Source: Epiperipatus broadwayi (Eukaryota; Onychophora; Udeonychophora; Euonychophora; Peripatidae). Taken from it: a stretch of 64,000 nt of DNA. Where the stretch lies: the NCBI GenBank assembly GCA_028023455.1, contig JAQFVV010006197.1:15681254-15745253 (forward strand), written 5' to 3'. This document shows, one piece after another, positions 50,387 through 62,515 of this stretch. Numbering within the stretch: position 1 is the first letter of the stretch; every line of letters starts with the position of its first letter. The position numbers and the translations under genes were made by a program. The notes beneath the pieces are model-generated. The model was not told the origin of the DNA and did not search any database. It worked only from the letters and a program-made list of their open reading frames with translations.

Positions 50387-50660
50387 AAATAGGCAAAATT
50401 CTCTCCATACAATAGTGCCACTCAAAGAAAAACAGAGTCAATGAATACTAGAAGGCTTGTGCATAAAATCCCCATCTAGTGCCTACTCATCCAATATCCC
50501 CAAGAATAGGCACTAGATGGGGATTTTGTGCACAAGACTTTTGCATCCATTGATTACTCTGTCTTGCTTTGAGTGCCACTACTACATGGAGAGAGTTTTG
50601 CCTATTTTAACAACAGTTATGAGTAAGCATGGGGAATAGTGATCATGTGATGTATAAAGG
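50387..50660 (-). mobile_element. Family B hairpin retroposon (274 bp)
   Basis: The 14-bp direct repeat CTATTAAAATCTTA at 50373-50386 and 50661-50674 flanks it exactly. 50384-50610 is a near-perfect palindrome (AAATAGGCAAAATTCTCTCC / GGAGAGAGTTTTGCCTATTT) with a loop near 50500. About 50 unpaired bases follow that are the family head in reverse (ATGAGTAAGCATGGGGAATA, GTGATCATGTGATG). No coding frame. Confidence 0.85.
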
Positions 50661-50899
50661 CTATTAAAATCTTATTGATATCACTCTCTTATATATTGAC
50701 AATGACATTTCAAATGGGGGGAGGGTATATTTTGATCACTTTTTAATAAGAATCCAAGAACTGAGATAATAATTTTTAATGATATATCTATTCTATTCAG
50801 TTATTTAGATTTGAATTAGAATACTCATTCAGCTTTGTGAAATTGAAACAGTTTTTGCTAGAGATCAAATGTAGTTTTAGAGAATTAAAAAGCATTATA

Positions 50900-51175
50900 A
50901 ATATGTTTTTTGTTGCCAGACAAATGTAAAAGTATCAAGAATAAAATACTGATTTTGATATTGCATTTGTTGATTTGGTAAAAACATTAGACTGTATTAA
51001 TCAAATAGGCTTTCAGCACTATTGGAAATTAATTAATTGGCCACTAAAGTTTATTAAATTGTACAATTTGAATATGATTGGATGAGAGGAAGTGTTATCA
51101 ACACAGGTTTATGGAATACTTGCTCTACATTTGTTTCCAGTTATTAAAGATATAATCTTTAGACTGCTTATAGAT
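50900..51175 (+). pseudogene. RTE/CFDP2-like reverse transcriptase fragment
   Basis: The plus strand reads KYQENTDFDIAFVDLVKTLD (one stop removed from this quote), then IGFQHYWKLINWPLKFIKLY. This matches the block EQN-DLYIAFVDLTKAFDTVNR-GLW-IL-K-GCP-KFI. Stops and indels present. Confidence 0.65.
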
Positions 51176-51179
51176 GGCT

Positions 51180-51806
51180 TAATGAAAAAAGAATAAAGAT
51201 GGAAGAGATTATACAGGTATAATCTGCTACTTGATATAATTCACAACAAAGTTATTTCTCATAAATAGATTTAAACTAAACATTGATCCTACTTGTGTAC
51301 TATGCAATTTGCTCCCGGAAAATACATAACATATCTTTGAGACATGTTCATACTTTTCAACCTTACGTCGCTTTGTATTCCATAAGGATACAATTAATTT
51401 AAAAAATATCCTAATAAATAATATAAAGAATTGAAAACCATTCAATGCCCTTGTAACTGTTCACACTCTGAGAATAATATGGCTTGCCCGTTGTGCTGTA
51501 ATATTTGATAACAAAAAATATAATGTACTTAAAAAAATAACAAAGAATGGTAATGTCACAAAAAAAAATATGGCAAAGCAATGTATTCCTTAGTTGCTCA
51601 TTAATGCGATGACAGTAATCATCTTGTTTCAAATCATTATATTCTAAAGTTTCAAACCATTATATTCTAAAAACATCCTAAGAAATTAAAAATTATAATA
51701 AAAAAAAATGTAAAAAGCTCTTAATGTAAATATACTAATTCTTGTAAATATTTTGTTATTAATAAAGTTAAAAAGGAAAAAAATTATTACGAAAAAAAAA
51801 AAAAAG
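51180..51806 (+). pseudogene. LINE 3' end with CCHC motif and poly(A)
   Basis: TCVLCNLLPENT, a stop, then HIFETCSYF (about 51290-51355) gives the C-x2-C...H-x4-C knuckle that ends many LINE ORF2 proteins. AATAAA near 51760 and an A-run ending about 51805 look like a LINE 3' terminus. Confidence 0.6.
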
Positions 51807-52830
51807 ATGGGTCAGAGGTTTGATGGTAGAATTATTAATTGAAATCAATTAAAAGTGAAAACAAAAGCTTCAACTTCTTCGATTCTGAAATTTTCCAATA
51901 CAGAAAACAAACTACAGAATATACTTAATGTTATGATTGCAACATATAAAGACTTTAGTCTAACAATTAATGATCAAAAACCTCAAATCCTTTATCTGCT
52001 AATAATGAAAGGAAAATCTTTACTAATTTTCCGTTTGGATGATTATCAACTTGAGAATGTTAGCCAATTTAAATATGTTGATATTATCTTAGGAAAAAAG
52101 GTGGATGGACTTAGATATTGGGGTGTAGCACAGATTTCAATGTGCTGCAGCTGTTTTTAATATGTTAAAAGATAGAATGTTTCATTACAATAATAGAATT
52201 ACTACAACTAAATTAGTTGTTTATAAAACTATTATTTTAGTTTATTTATTGCATGAAAATGAGACTTAGAATCCCTATAAATATTTCATACAGGCATAAA
52301 AAATTTCATTTAAGGATGTTCTTCAAAGTATAATAGCAGGATTATAAGACCAGGCAATATTTTTTTCAGCTTTCTGGATATAATACTATAGAATGTACTA
52401 TTGTAAAATCACACCTTCATTGGATTGACCATGTGAAATGAATGAACTTTACAAGTCTTCCTACAAAACTATTTTATGGTGAACTTGATCATGTTTTTCA
52501 TAGAAGATGCAGACCTTGTTTTTGTTATAAAGATTATAACAAAACACTATTTAAACAAGTGTAATAGTGATTGCTTCTATTTGGAAAAATATGGTTTAGC
52601 ATCTACATTTAGACTAACTATTGAAATCTTTAAAATAATCTTTTGCTGTAGAAGATGTATTTGAGCTCCACAGATTAGTTGGTATAGTCACCATTTCTTG
52701 TATATTACTGTTACAGCTGCTACTACTTTATTTTCCCCTGTTTTTTCATGAAATTGGAATGAGCATACTCATTTGTGAATGGCTACTATTACTGATGATT
52801 TATATAAAAAATGGGAAAGATATAGAGAAT
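51807..52830 (+). pseudogene. RTE-like LINE, 3' half of reverse transcriptase
   Basis: Starting directly after the poly(A), frames read GQRFDGRIINWNQLKVKTK and, at 51855-52160, LNVMIATYKDFSLTINDQKP, DDYQLENVSQFKY. Further frames give FNMLKDRMFHYNNRITTTKL, LHWIDHV and CNSDCFYLEKYGLASTFRL. This is the connection/thumb region and tail of the RTE/CFDP2-like class (LENV-QF-YLG...K-K-R-F----I----KL-VY----L--LL(Y)G-E). Frameshifts in at least three places. A degraded C2H2-like end lies near 52700-52780. Confidence 0.75.
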
Positions 52831-52849
52831 ATATTACAGGTACATAATA

Positions 52850-53305
52850 TATGAAAGTTGAGAAAAAATGATAAATTGATAAGATAAAAAAAACGGAAAA
52901 TTTTGGGAAACAAATATGAATAAAAAAAATGATCTTGAAACAAATAAGAATAAAAATTGGTTAACATATGAAAGGCATATGATAATTCTAATGTGAGCTG
53001 AATATTATTTGGGGAAAGGATAGAAGTTTAAGCTATCATGAAAAGAAAGTAAAATGAAGTAAGATTTTGGAGTGTAGATGTAATTTATGTGGAGATAGGA
53101 GAGAAAGTAATGAATATTTATTTTGGAAATATAGGGTATTGAATAAGGATCGAGCTAAATAATAAGAGTCAGAGAAGTTTAAATGTAAAAAAAAATTATA
53201 AAGGAATATGAAACAGAATAATGGAACTAACAAAACAACTTTTATTATGGAATAAAAGATAAAAATAATAAGTCAGAATTGAAAAGATAATTAGATAATA
53301 AAATA
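52850..53305 (+). pseudogene. LINE ORF2 C-terminal scrap
   Basis: RCNLCGDRRESNEYLFWKYR near 53070-53130 resembles the C-x2-C-G---E---H-F--C terminal knuckle, with H and the last C replaced by Y. Surrounding sequence is too decayed to classify. Confidence 0.45.
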
Positions 53306-53321
53306 TAAGAAGATGAATTTA

Positions 53322-53722
53322 ACCAATAAACATCACTTAATATGATAGTGTTGGCTATGGTTATTAAAGAACCAAAGACACCCAAATGTATAGGTACTGA
53401 ACTGAGTTCAGACCTATATGGCAATATAAACTGATGAGCTTGGATTGAAAATCTTATAGTGTTTTCAATTTAAGTCTCATAGTTTTGTAGTTAAGTAGAG
53501 ATAAAAGGTGGCTGCTGCAGGGTTGCATTAGACCCTAAGATCTAGATGCAGTGCTTTCAGATCCAAGAATCCTCACTGACGAAAGCCACAAGCCAGAAAC
53601 TAGTCTGGGGATATTGGATGAGTAGGCACTAGACGGGGATTTTATGCACAAGCCTTCATATATCCATTGATTATTCTGGCTTGCACTAAGTGGCAATATG
53701 TATAGAGAATTTTGCCTGTTTT
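53322..53722 (+). mobile_element. Family B retroposon, single-armed (401 bp)
   Basis: The 12-bp direct repeat AAGATGAATTTA at 53310-53321 and 53723-53734 flanks it. It starts ACCAATAAACATCACTTAAT and ends GAATTTTGCCTGTTTT, the same head and tail as the 7.7-kb mini copy, and shares the body with the right arm at 9.46-9.80 kb (AGCCAGAAACTAGTCTGGGG and GGGGATTTTATGCACAA). Unlike 8.96 and 50.4 kb it is not a palindrome. Confidence 0.82.
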
Positions 53723-53739
53723 AAGATGAATTTACTGTT

Positions 53740-55102
53740 ATATATAATGGTTTTGAAGGAAGGATAGAGTTAACTTGGTTTACAAGCTTTCTGGACAAAA
53801 GTTATTTTAATATCTTATCACATCTACTAATCATCCTGTAATATTGATAAATTTAAAAAACATTCCATTGTAAAAATTAATAAGTAAATTTAAATACTAT
53901 AAAACAAAATCTAATGAGATCTGTGACAACAAATATAATGATTATTGATTTGGAAGAGAATAAAAATATTCTATTATCCACTTTGTCTCCCCCCTTCCAA
54001 TCCAGAAATAAATAAGCAAAGCCTACAATGATCTAAACAACAGATTTAAAAAGGTAGTTGAAATAAAAATTAACATACCAATTAAAATTTGATAATAAAA
54101 TTTAGTGATGACAACATCCAGTGTTGTCAGAAACTTTTTCTAAATTCAAGAATAGCTTTCTTAAAAAAGAATCATGGATCAAATTTAAACCCATAATGTT
54201 TACCAATGCTAATTATTTATACAATCTACAATACCATCTGATTTTCTCATATGGTTACTCTTGTTTTCTAGGGTAGTTGTTGTCACTCTATCCTGATGCC
54301 ATTTGAATGATCAATAAACACTGCCAAAGACAAAAGCCAGAATCCAGTGTACTTACAATAATCTTCCATCTTCTCTTAATAAAAGAAAACATTGATGGAA
54401 ATATTAATTCCTCATAAATGCAGATACATCTCTCTCTGATGATTATGTTAATTAAAGTAATTTCCATCACTAAAATTTTTTTCATTTTAATATAATGACC
54501 TTTATTCAATTTTCCGATCAACTCTGTATTGAAATGTAGTTTGTGCAATGTAATAAACATGATACTTAGTATGACTATTTCCAAAAAAGGAGAACACTAG
54601 GTACTACTCCACATCAATAGATCAAGTTATTTAAATAACATTATTAATCTCATATCCTTTCTTTAGGTATACAATGGACAAAAATTGAAGCAAATAGGTA
54701 AAAAGATATGTCAAGAATAAAAGAACTTCTTAATTCAGAATCAGATTAAATCAAGAATATATGACATATAAATAATTCTAAATATAATTTAAATCATTTG
54801 ATAACTAATTGGAAGTACTCATTCAAAGTATAATTACTTTAATGATTTGTCAGAGCAAGAAAACAAACATTTTTTTAAAAAATCCTCAGGAAGTGTTTTT
54901 TTTATATTAAACTATACAAAAATGCATACACATGAAGTATTTAATCAATCCTAGATGACATGAATAAAACAGTTTTTAACTCTTTTCATTTTATATGAGT
55001 ACTTTTCAAAATTTTAAATTAAGTTTGCAGTAGATAAATGAGTCAAATATATCAAAGGCATATACAATATCAGTGATTGATGCTTTTAAATATATTATTT
55101 AT
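53740..55102. other. Gene-free AT-rich stretch
   Basis: No feature recognised. The minus-strand frame 54288-54584 (98 codons) has no recognisable domain. Confidence 0.4.
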
Positions 55103-55115
55103 AAATTATTAGAAT

Positions 55116-55412
55116 TATAGGGCATTTGAACACATTTCATATAACTGATACAAATGACCACACACATGTGAAAAAGATAAATGATCTCCAATATACATAT
55201 TTCATGCTGAACCAGCACTCTTCAGTTGGTCCAGATTATCATATCTTACATGAAATTCATATATTGGAGATCATTTATCTTTTTCACATGTGTGTGTTCA
55301 TGTGTACTGTCTGTATAAGATAAAGAGAATAGCTGAAGGAAAATTGAAAGTGTCTGTTCAAATCCCCTATAATTACATCTAAACTCCAAGTATATAAATT
55401 ATAATTGTATTC
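55116..55412 (+). mobile_element. Family A hairpin SINE (297 bp)
   Basis: The 13-bp direct repeat AAATTATTAGAAT at 55103-55115 and 55413-55425 flanks it. Within it TATAGGGCATTTGAACAC and GTTCAAATCCCCTATA are the outer ends of an inverted repeat, with ACACATGTGAAAAAGATAAA / TTTATCTTTTTCACATGTGT inside and a loop around CAGTTGGTCCAGATTATCA. The 3' tail of about 45 bp (ATTACATCTAAACTCC...) is unpaired. Confidence 0.85.
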
Positions 55413-55425
55413 AAATTATTAGAAT

Positions 55426-57647
55426 GTAATTTAATACCATCTTTAGAAAAAATGATAAAAGAATGGATAGTGAAAAAGTCAAGCAGTTATGAGACTATTA
55501 AAACACTATATTCTGTATGAAAAAGGAAATAAATCAGTCTACATTAGAAAGTTAAAACACATTTCTGTAAGAAATAGAAATTTAAAAATATTAGTGTTAT
55601 ACTTGAAAAGATAACTCAAAGAATTTCACTGTTCATCATCACCATTATAAAAAAAAAAAGGTCCATGTTTTATTGAGATTTCAAAAAGCACTTTGTATGA
55701 GGCAAAAAAGTGAAATTCACAGATTATTTCAAAATATAAATTAATTTCAATTCTGCCCAAGTTCTAGTTAACTGAATTAAGTCATATTAGATGAATTCGT
55801 ATGTAATCCAAGTATCTAGTAACTATTTATCTAATAATAACAATATATGATATAATGAGAGCAACTCTCTAATTTAGTGCCATCTATAAAGAGCTAGGGC
55901 AAAATTATTAGGAGATAATAACGCATTGATTACTCAAGCTTACTACAGATGATACTAGAATAGATAATTGTACTTGTTTTATCATCTATTTATGTAACTT
56001 TTTTTATATCTGACACTTGAAACTGTATCATAGCCTCTGTTTTTCCAAATGATATAATTGTTATTTTCAGATTGTTATGAGCATTCATCAAAATTTCCAG
56101 ATGCATTAATAATGCCATTTATTTAGAATGTAACAATGAAATAAGATTTTATTATTTGTCAAGTTTAATTTAATATATTTCTAGATATTTTTGAATATAA
56201 AAACTTCTTAATAAAAATATTTTGAACAAAACTGATAAAAAAAATCAAAGTATTATCTTTACTATGACTTTACTAGATAATCTTTGCAAAATCTTCAACA
56301 CAATTATAATAAAATTTTAAAATGCTTCCAGAATGAATTTATCAATCAGAAAAGTTAAATAATCAAATATTTTATTCATAATATAATTAACTATTGTAAA
56401 CTAACTCAAAGTAGTCAAAATTATACATTGCTTGCATGAAGATAAAAATGTATACTGTACTTTAAAAGTAGAAACCCACTCTTTAAACTTCCAGCAATAG
56501 ATGTAATAAGTTCCAGTCTAAAGCTGATAAAAACTTATTAAAGTAATTTGACTTCATGATTAAAGATTTAAAAAATAAATTTAACAAAATAGCATTTAAA
56601 GCCAATTTTATTCTTTAAAAAGCCATAAACCTTCCTGAAAAATATACATATCTCCAAAACAGATGTAGAATTTACTTCTAATCTATAAAAGCACCCTACT
56701 CTAAAATCACCATACTGAGTAATCAATGTATAATAGGTAAAATTGTGCTATAAAATTCTCTCAAGAGCAGTTTCTGATTTTTGCCTTCATCAATTAAAAT
56801 TAGGATTCAAAATTAGAACTAAAGCACTTATGCATACAGCAATTATTTTTTATTTATTTTACTATTCAAATTAATAAACTGAATTTTAAAAACTCTAAGA
56901 TTCAAACATAGGCTAATTGATATTATATGAATAAGTATATTAAAAAATCAGGTGCTGCTGTTCATATTAATTTTCTTAGCAAGATCTCTAAAATATATAG
57001 TAAGTTAGCCTGGATTTGAAACCTTTGGTATTTTTAAATTTCAGGATATTAGTTTTATACTGGAGTGACAAATGAGTGCTAGATACATATATTCATAAGT
57101 TAGAGCTTTGATTCTTAATCTTCACTTATGAAGACAAGAGTTAGAAACTACTCTGGAGATGATAATTTTACAGTATTATACCATCTATTGTTCATTCATT
57201 ATGAAAGCTTACAGTACACTGCTCTAAAGTAGGATAAAGATAACTGCTCTTGAAATCTCATGAGTAAGCATAAGAGAAGGTTATGCAATTCTACTGTTGA
57301 TATTTTAGTATATAATATAGAAGAGTACAAAATAGTAAATGATTATTTTAAACTTTGATTTGAATTCAGTCAGTGATTGTGAAATTGAAAATCAAACAAT
57401 TTTACATTTTTTTGAAAAATAACATATAATTTTAGAAATATCTTTGAGTATGAAGTATAAAATACTCAGAATTCTAAAAAAAAAAATATTGATAGAAAGT
57501 ATTTTTCCAAATAACTTCTATTTGCACAATTTGATAATTCTGAACATTTTCCAGAGGCTTTAATTTAAAAGACAAAAGTTTATATATTTATAAACTGACA
57601 TAAAGCAAAAAGTAAAATATAGCTTCAGCCACAAAAAATTGAAATTA
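55426..57647. other. Gene-free AT-rich stretch
   Basis: Only a faint family B-like trace was seen at 57110-57290 (GTTAGAAACTACTCTGGAGAT; ATGAGTAAGCATAAGAG). No genes recognised. Confidence 0.4.
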
Positions 57648-57658
57648 AAAATATACTT

Positions 57659-58131
57659 GGTGGTTTTTTTTCTCTGAAGGTTTGTGATGATGGTGTTCTA
57701 GCTGTATTTTTATATTGGACTATTTCCATCATCTAATATGTGTGTTGAGTGTCTTTAGAAAAGTTTAACTTTAGATAAATATTCCAAATGCATTCAACTG
57801 TAGGTAATATCACAGCAAACAGGTTAGTATATTCACCAATTGTTAGTAATATCACAACAAACAAATGTTAGTAATATCACAGCAAACAGGTTAGTATATG
57901 TACTAACTGTTAGTAATATCACAGCAAACATAGTGCATTTACTAACCTGTTTGCTGTGATATTACTAACATTTGTTTGCTGTGACATTACTAACAATTGG
58001 TGCATATACTAACCTGTTTGCTGTGATATTACCTACAGTTGAATGCATTTGGAATATTTATCTAAACTTTTCTAAAGACACTCAACACACATATTAGATG
58101 ATGGAAATTGTCCAATATAAAAATACAGCTC
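57659..58131. mobile_element. Family C palindromic retroposon (473 bp)
   Basis: The 11-bp direct repeat AAAATATACTT at 57648-57658 and 58132-58142 flanks it. From 57700 to 58130 it is a nearly perfect palindrome (AGCTGTATTTTTATATTGGA / TCCAATATAAAAATACAGCT). Each arm contains two to four copies of GTTAGTAATATCACAGCAAAC, so alternative pairing registers are possible. About 40 bases at the left end (CTCTGAAGGTTTGTGATGAT) are unpaired. Confidence 0.85.
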
Positions 58132-58743
58132 AAAATATACTTCTCTGCAAATTCATCTCCAATTCTTAATAATTTAAACCAATCCAAGTCTATTAGATTT
58201 TCATCTAAGTTGACTTTTATAAAATACTTATAAATGATAAATTAACACAAATATATTAATGAAGAAAAAAAATCCAAGAAATACAATGAGCAATGTCATT
58301 TTAAAAATAAAACAATGTAATTTACTGTATTTTTTTTTAAACGAATGAACAAGATTAATTCATCATATCATAACATTCAGTTGATACTATTGGGCTTAAG
58401 TAGTCTTATTCATATTCATTACAATGAGCTTATACAATACAAATCGGTAATACATTAGTTTTATTAATATTTTTTTCCTCAATTCTATCTTCAAAGTATC
58501 TATATGTCAGTGTTTTCCTGAAGGTTTGTGATGGTAGGGTTTTAGTTGTATTTTTATATTAGACTATTTCCATCATCTAATATGAGTATTGAAGGTCTTT
58601 AGAAAAATTTAATTTTATTTAAATATTCCAAATACATTCAACTGTTAGTAATAGCACATCAAACAGGTTAATATATGCACAATGTTTTGAGAGGTATTAT
58701 TCTTCCTTCTTCTTCAAGTATTGCTGACCTGACCAGTGACAGT

Positions 58744-58828
58744 ACTAGCATGGGATTTGAATCTGAACCTTTAGATTCTTGAGCATTGAAATTTAAGTAA
58801 CACTCTAACCAACTGAGCCATCCTGCCA
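58744..58828 (-). promoter_or_regulatory. tRNA-like pol III internal promoter, left arm
   Basis: Read on the minus strand, TGGCTCAGTTGG fits the A-box consensus TRGCNNAGYNGG exactly. About 45-50 bases on, AGATTCAAATCCC approximates the B box GGTTCGANTCC. Confidence 0.7.
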
Positions 58829-59057
58829 AAGGCAACAGATAGAAGAAATTTCATATATTCATCTATGAGGTTCGGAACAAAGAAGAAAATTTAAAGAAGC
58901 TGCTCACATGACAATGGTAAAAAATCACATAAGCCAATCTAGTGTGACTATACATAATGTATGGAAACCACTAATCAACTTTGCTCTGAGAAAAAAGAGG
59001 AGAAATCAGGAAGAATCTCATAGATAAGTATATGAAATTTCTACTGATTGGTACCCT

Positions 59058-59142
59058 TGGCAGGATGACTACTTGGTTAGAGCATTACCATAAATTCCAA
59101 TACTCAAGAATCTAAGGGTCCAGGTTCGAATCCCATGCTAGT
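59058..59142 (+). promoter_or_regulatory. tRNA-like pol III internal promoter, right arm
   Basis: The mirror copy of the left-arm module: TGGCAGGATGACTACTTGGT with a degraded A box, and GGTTCGAATCCC, a perfect B box, at 59123-59134. Confidence 0.7.
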
Positions 59143-60139
59143 ACTGTCACTGGTTAGGCCAGCAACACTTGAAGAAGAGAAGAGAATAATATCTTTCAAA
59201 ATGTTATGCATATACTAACCTGTTTGAAGTGCTATTACTAACAGTTGAATATATTTGGAATATTTAAATAAAGTTAAATTTTTCTAAAGACATTCAATTC
59301 TCATATTAGATGATGGAAATTGTCCAATATATAAATACAATATCTATATGTCAGTTTTCACACATATATATTAAAATACTATATTAATATGCCTAAGCAT
59401 GACTTTGGATTCAAACTCTAGGTAGTGCTCAAAAGTTTTGGTTATCTGAGGTTTTCTAAAGCAAAATATTTTTTAAAGTAGTCAATTTATAGCTAAGTCA
59501 CCTACAAAATAAAAAAGCAATTATAATATAATGCAACATTTACCACTGATGAAAGTGAAGCCAAGACATGTTGAAATGGAAAAGTCATTTAAGTAAATAC
59601 GTATTTTTAAAAGTACTCAATAAGTTTTTTTTAGATAATTTAGTCCCCAATTAATTTAGATAGTCAGCCAATTACTAATTAATAAATGGATACTTAGCTT
59701 ATTGACTTGAGATTTCTTGGAGTTAATCAATCAGTTTTTCAATAGATGCTACACATAGATTCCATATATTTATATAAAAGTTAGCATCAACTAGATTTAT
59801 TTCTTAGTATTGACTTTCTTAATTGCAAAATCATGTACTGGTTATGTTTTTCTTAAAAACATTCTTACATTACACAAGATATCTTTTTCTTCAACAACAG
59901 AAGCCAGTTAACTCTTGATTCGGGTTCAAAAGTTTAAATCTGCTTTATAAGTGTTTACATTTAATTTCTTAATACAACAGATAATTACTTTATATATATA
60001 TAAAAGTTGACTTAGTTTTAAATTACAATTTACATTTCATTTGCATGACTGAAGTCCGTTTATTTATAAATATGCAATTTTATAGTATATAAAAAAAATG
60101 CTAAAGAAAAAAATGTAGTTAAAGCGTAATTATTTATTT

Positions 60140-60356
60140 TAAAATAGAAAATCATATGATATTACAATATTAGCCAAAAAAAATATTTTTTTTTTTTACT
60201 AAAATTCTTCCATGTTTATGGTTTCATCTATTAACAAATAAATCTTTTCAAGTGAAAAGGTCTATTTTTAAATACTTGAAAAGGTCTATTTGTTAATAGA
60301 TGAAGTCATTGTAATTTTTTGGCTAGTATTGTAATGGTATATGATTTTCTATTTTA
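60140..60356. mobile_element. Palindromic MITE-like element (217 bp)
   Basis: The left arm TAAAATAGAAAATCATATGA and the right arm TATATGATTTTCTATTTTA are complementary, with ATTACAATATTAGCCAAAAA / TTTTTTGGCTAGTATTGTAA and TTCATCTATTAACAAATA / TATTTGTTAATAGATGAA inside. Loop near 60260. Confidence 0.75.
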
Positions 60357-60510
60357 TTTATGATTACTAGTATTGCGATAGGCAGTATTTAATTATTTTG
60401 CATGTATAAAAAATAATCTAAATAAAATCACATTTCTCATCTCCAAATAGTCTTTTGACACTTAATCCTTAACAAAATTAACGATAGTAAATAAGTAAAT
60501 TTATTAATTC

Positions 60511-61180
<670 letters not shown>

Positions 61181-62039
61181 TCCATTTATTAATCAAATTT
61201 ACTAAATATTCATCTAATCATCTATTGCTCAATATCTCTATCTAACTTGCTTTTTTCTTTTCTTTATATAAGTAAAAGTAAATCATGAACATAGTGTTCA
61301 TAAATGTGTACTAAGTAATTGTGAAAGATCATATCATATTATAATTGAGTTGCCCTTTTATCCATCAATATCTATTTGGAAAATTCTTTTTATCCTAGAA
61401 CCTTTACCTTACAGATAAAAATAATTATATATCTGTTTTAGCCAAAGATGGATAGATAGCAAATTGGATTGGAGTTAGCTATCTGGAAAAAAATCATAAC
61501 TTTGCCTTAGAAACCCTGTTAGCCATCCAGAAATATCCTACTGATATTCAGATTTGAATCTCATGATAAGATAACATACTAATCAATGTGATGAGTAATT
61601 GAAAATACAAAACTAAATATAACCAATTTAAAGATTGGCTTGTAAAAATATATATTAATGTGTAATTGCTTTACAATATCTAAGATCATTGAGATGAAGA
61701 TAAATGTTTTATTTAGTCTAGCGAGTATCAGCTAAAAATTAATAATATAAAAAAATAAATAGAAGAATATTTTTTTATTAATTTAAAGATTTTCATAGAT
61801 TTGTAAATGTAAGCATTGAAATATAACAGAAAATTTCCATGGTAATAACCTTAACTAAATATCAATTATATTGTTACCAAGCAACAACTAATTAAAACTA
61901 GAAATGCAAGCTAAAACATGTAACCTTGTAACAACAATATTATTTGTTTGACTATATTAAACCAAAAGCAGAATAAACTTTTATTTTATTATTTTGGCTA
62001 TTATAAGTGTAATAAATCAGATATATTAAAAACCAAAAT
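61181..62039. other. Gene-free AT-rich stretch
   Basis: Nothing recognised. Confidence 0.4.
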
Positions 62040-62515
62040 ATCTTTTTAAAATAAGCATTTAAAAAAATTTCTATTCAAATATTACAAATGCATCTGCCAA
62101 TTATGAACAATTTCTTTTACTATGCTTTGGAGATATAGTCAAGTTAAAAAACCATTTGTCATAAAATGGCATATAATAAATACTTTTTTTAAAAAAAAAA
62201 AAAAATTATCTATTAGATATAAATAAGAATTTTAAAATTTTGTATATTGATTGTTTTAAGAACTGTACTAAAAGGCAATATTTCTAAAATAAGCATTTAA
62301 AATAATTTCTATTCAAATATTACAAATGCATCTGCCGATCATTAACAATTTCTTTTATTATGCTTTGGAGATATAGTCAAGTTAAAAAACCATTTGTCAT
62401 AAAATGGCATATAATAAATACTTTTTTTTTAAAAAAAAATATTTATCTATTAGATATAAATAAGAATTTTAAAATTTTGTATATTGATTGTTTTAAGAAC
62501 TGTACTAAAAGGCAA
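62040..62515. repeat. 238-bp recent tandem duplication
   Basis: AAAATAAGCATTTAAAA begins aligned units at 62048 and 62286. The copies share GGAGATATAGTCAAGTTAAA and GAACTGTACTAAAAGGCAAT with only a few differences, mainly in A/T runs. Confidence 0.92.

Larger units (their letters stand above)
58512..59341. mobile_element. Family C palindrome carrying tRNA-like SINE modules (830 bp)
   Basis: The 14-bp direct repeat ATCTATATGTCAGT at 58498-58511 and 59342-59355 flanks it. Outer arms match the 57.7-kb family C element (TTCCATCATCTAATATGAG etc.). Inner arms hold a tRNA-derived module in both orientations. The left unpaired lead (CCTGAAGGTTTGTGATGGTA) is shared with the 57.7-kb copy. Confidence 0.85.

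Noticed and set aside
57659-58131. Ordinary cut-and-paste MITE
   Set aside because: The flanking direct repeats are 11-14 bp and variable between family members, and one end is unpaired. This does not fit a fixed-length DNA-transposon duplication.
58744-59142. Functional tRNA genes
   Set aside because: A and B boxes are present but no clean acceptor stem or cloverleaf is visible. The modules sit symmetrically in a mobile hairpin, so they are SINE promoters.
10406-59355. CRISPR array or bacterial repeat-based system
   Set aside because: The repeats are long inverted retroposons without regular spacers, and the sequence is clearly animal-type DNA.
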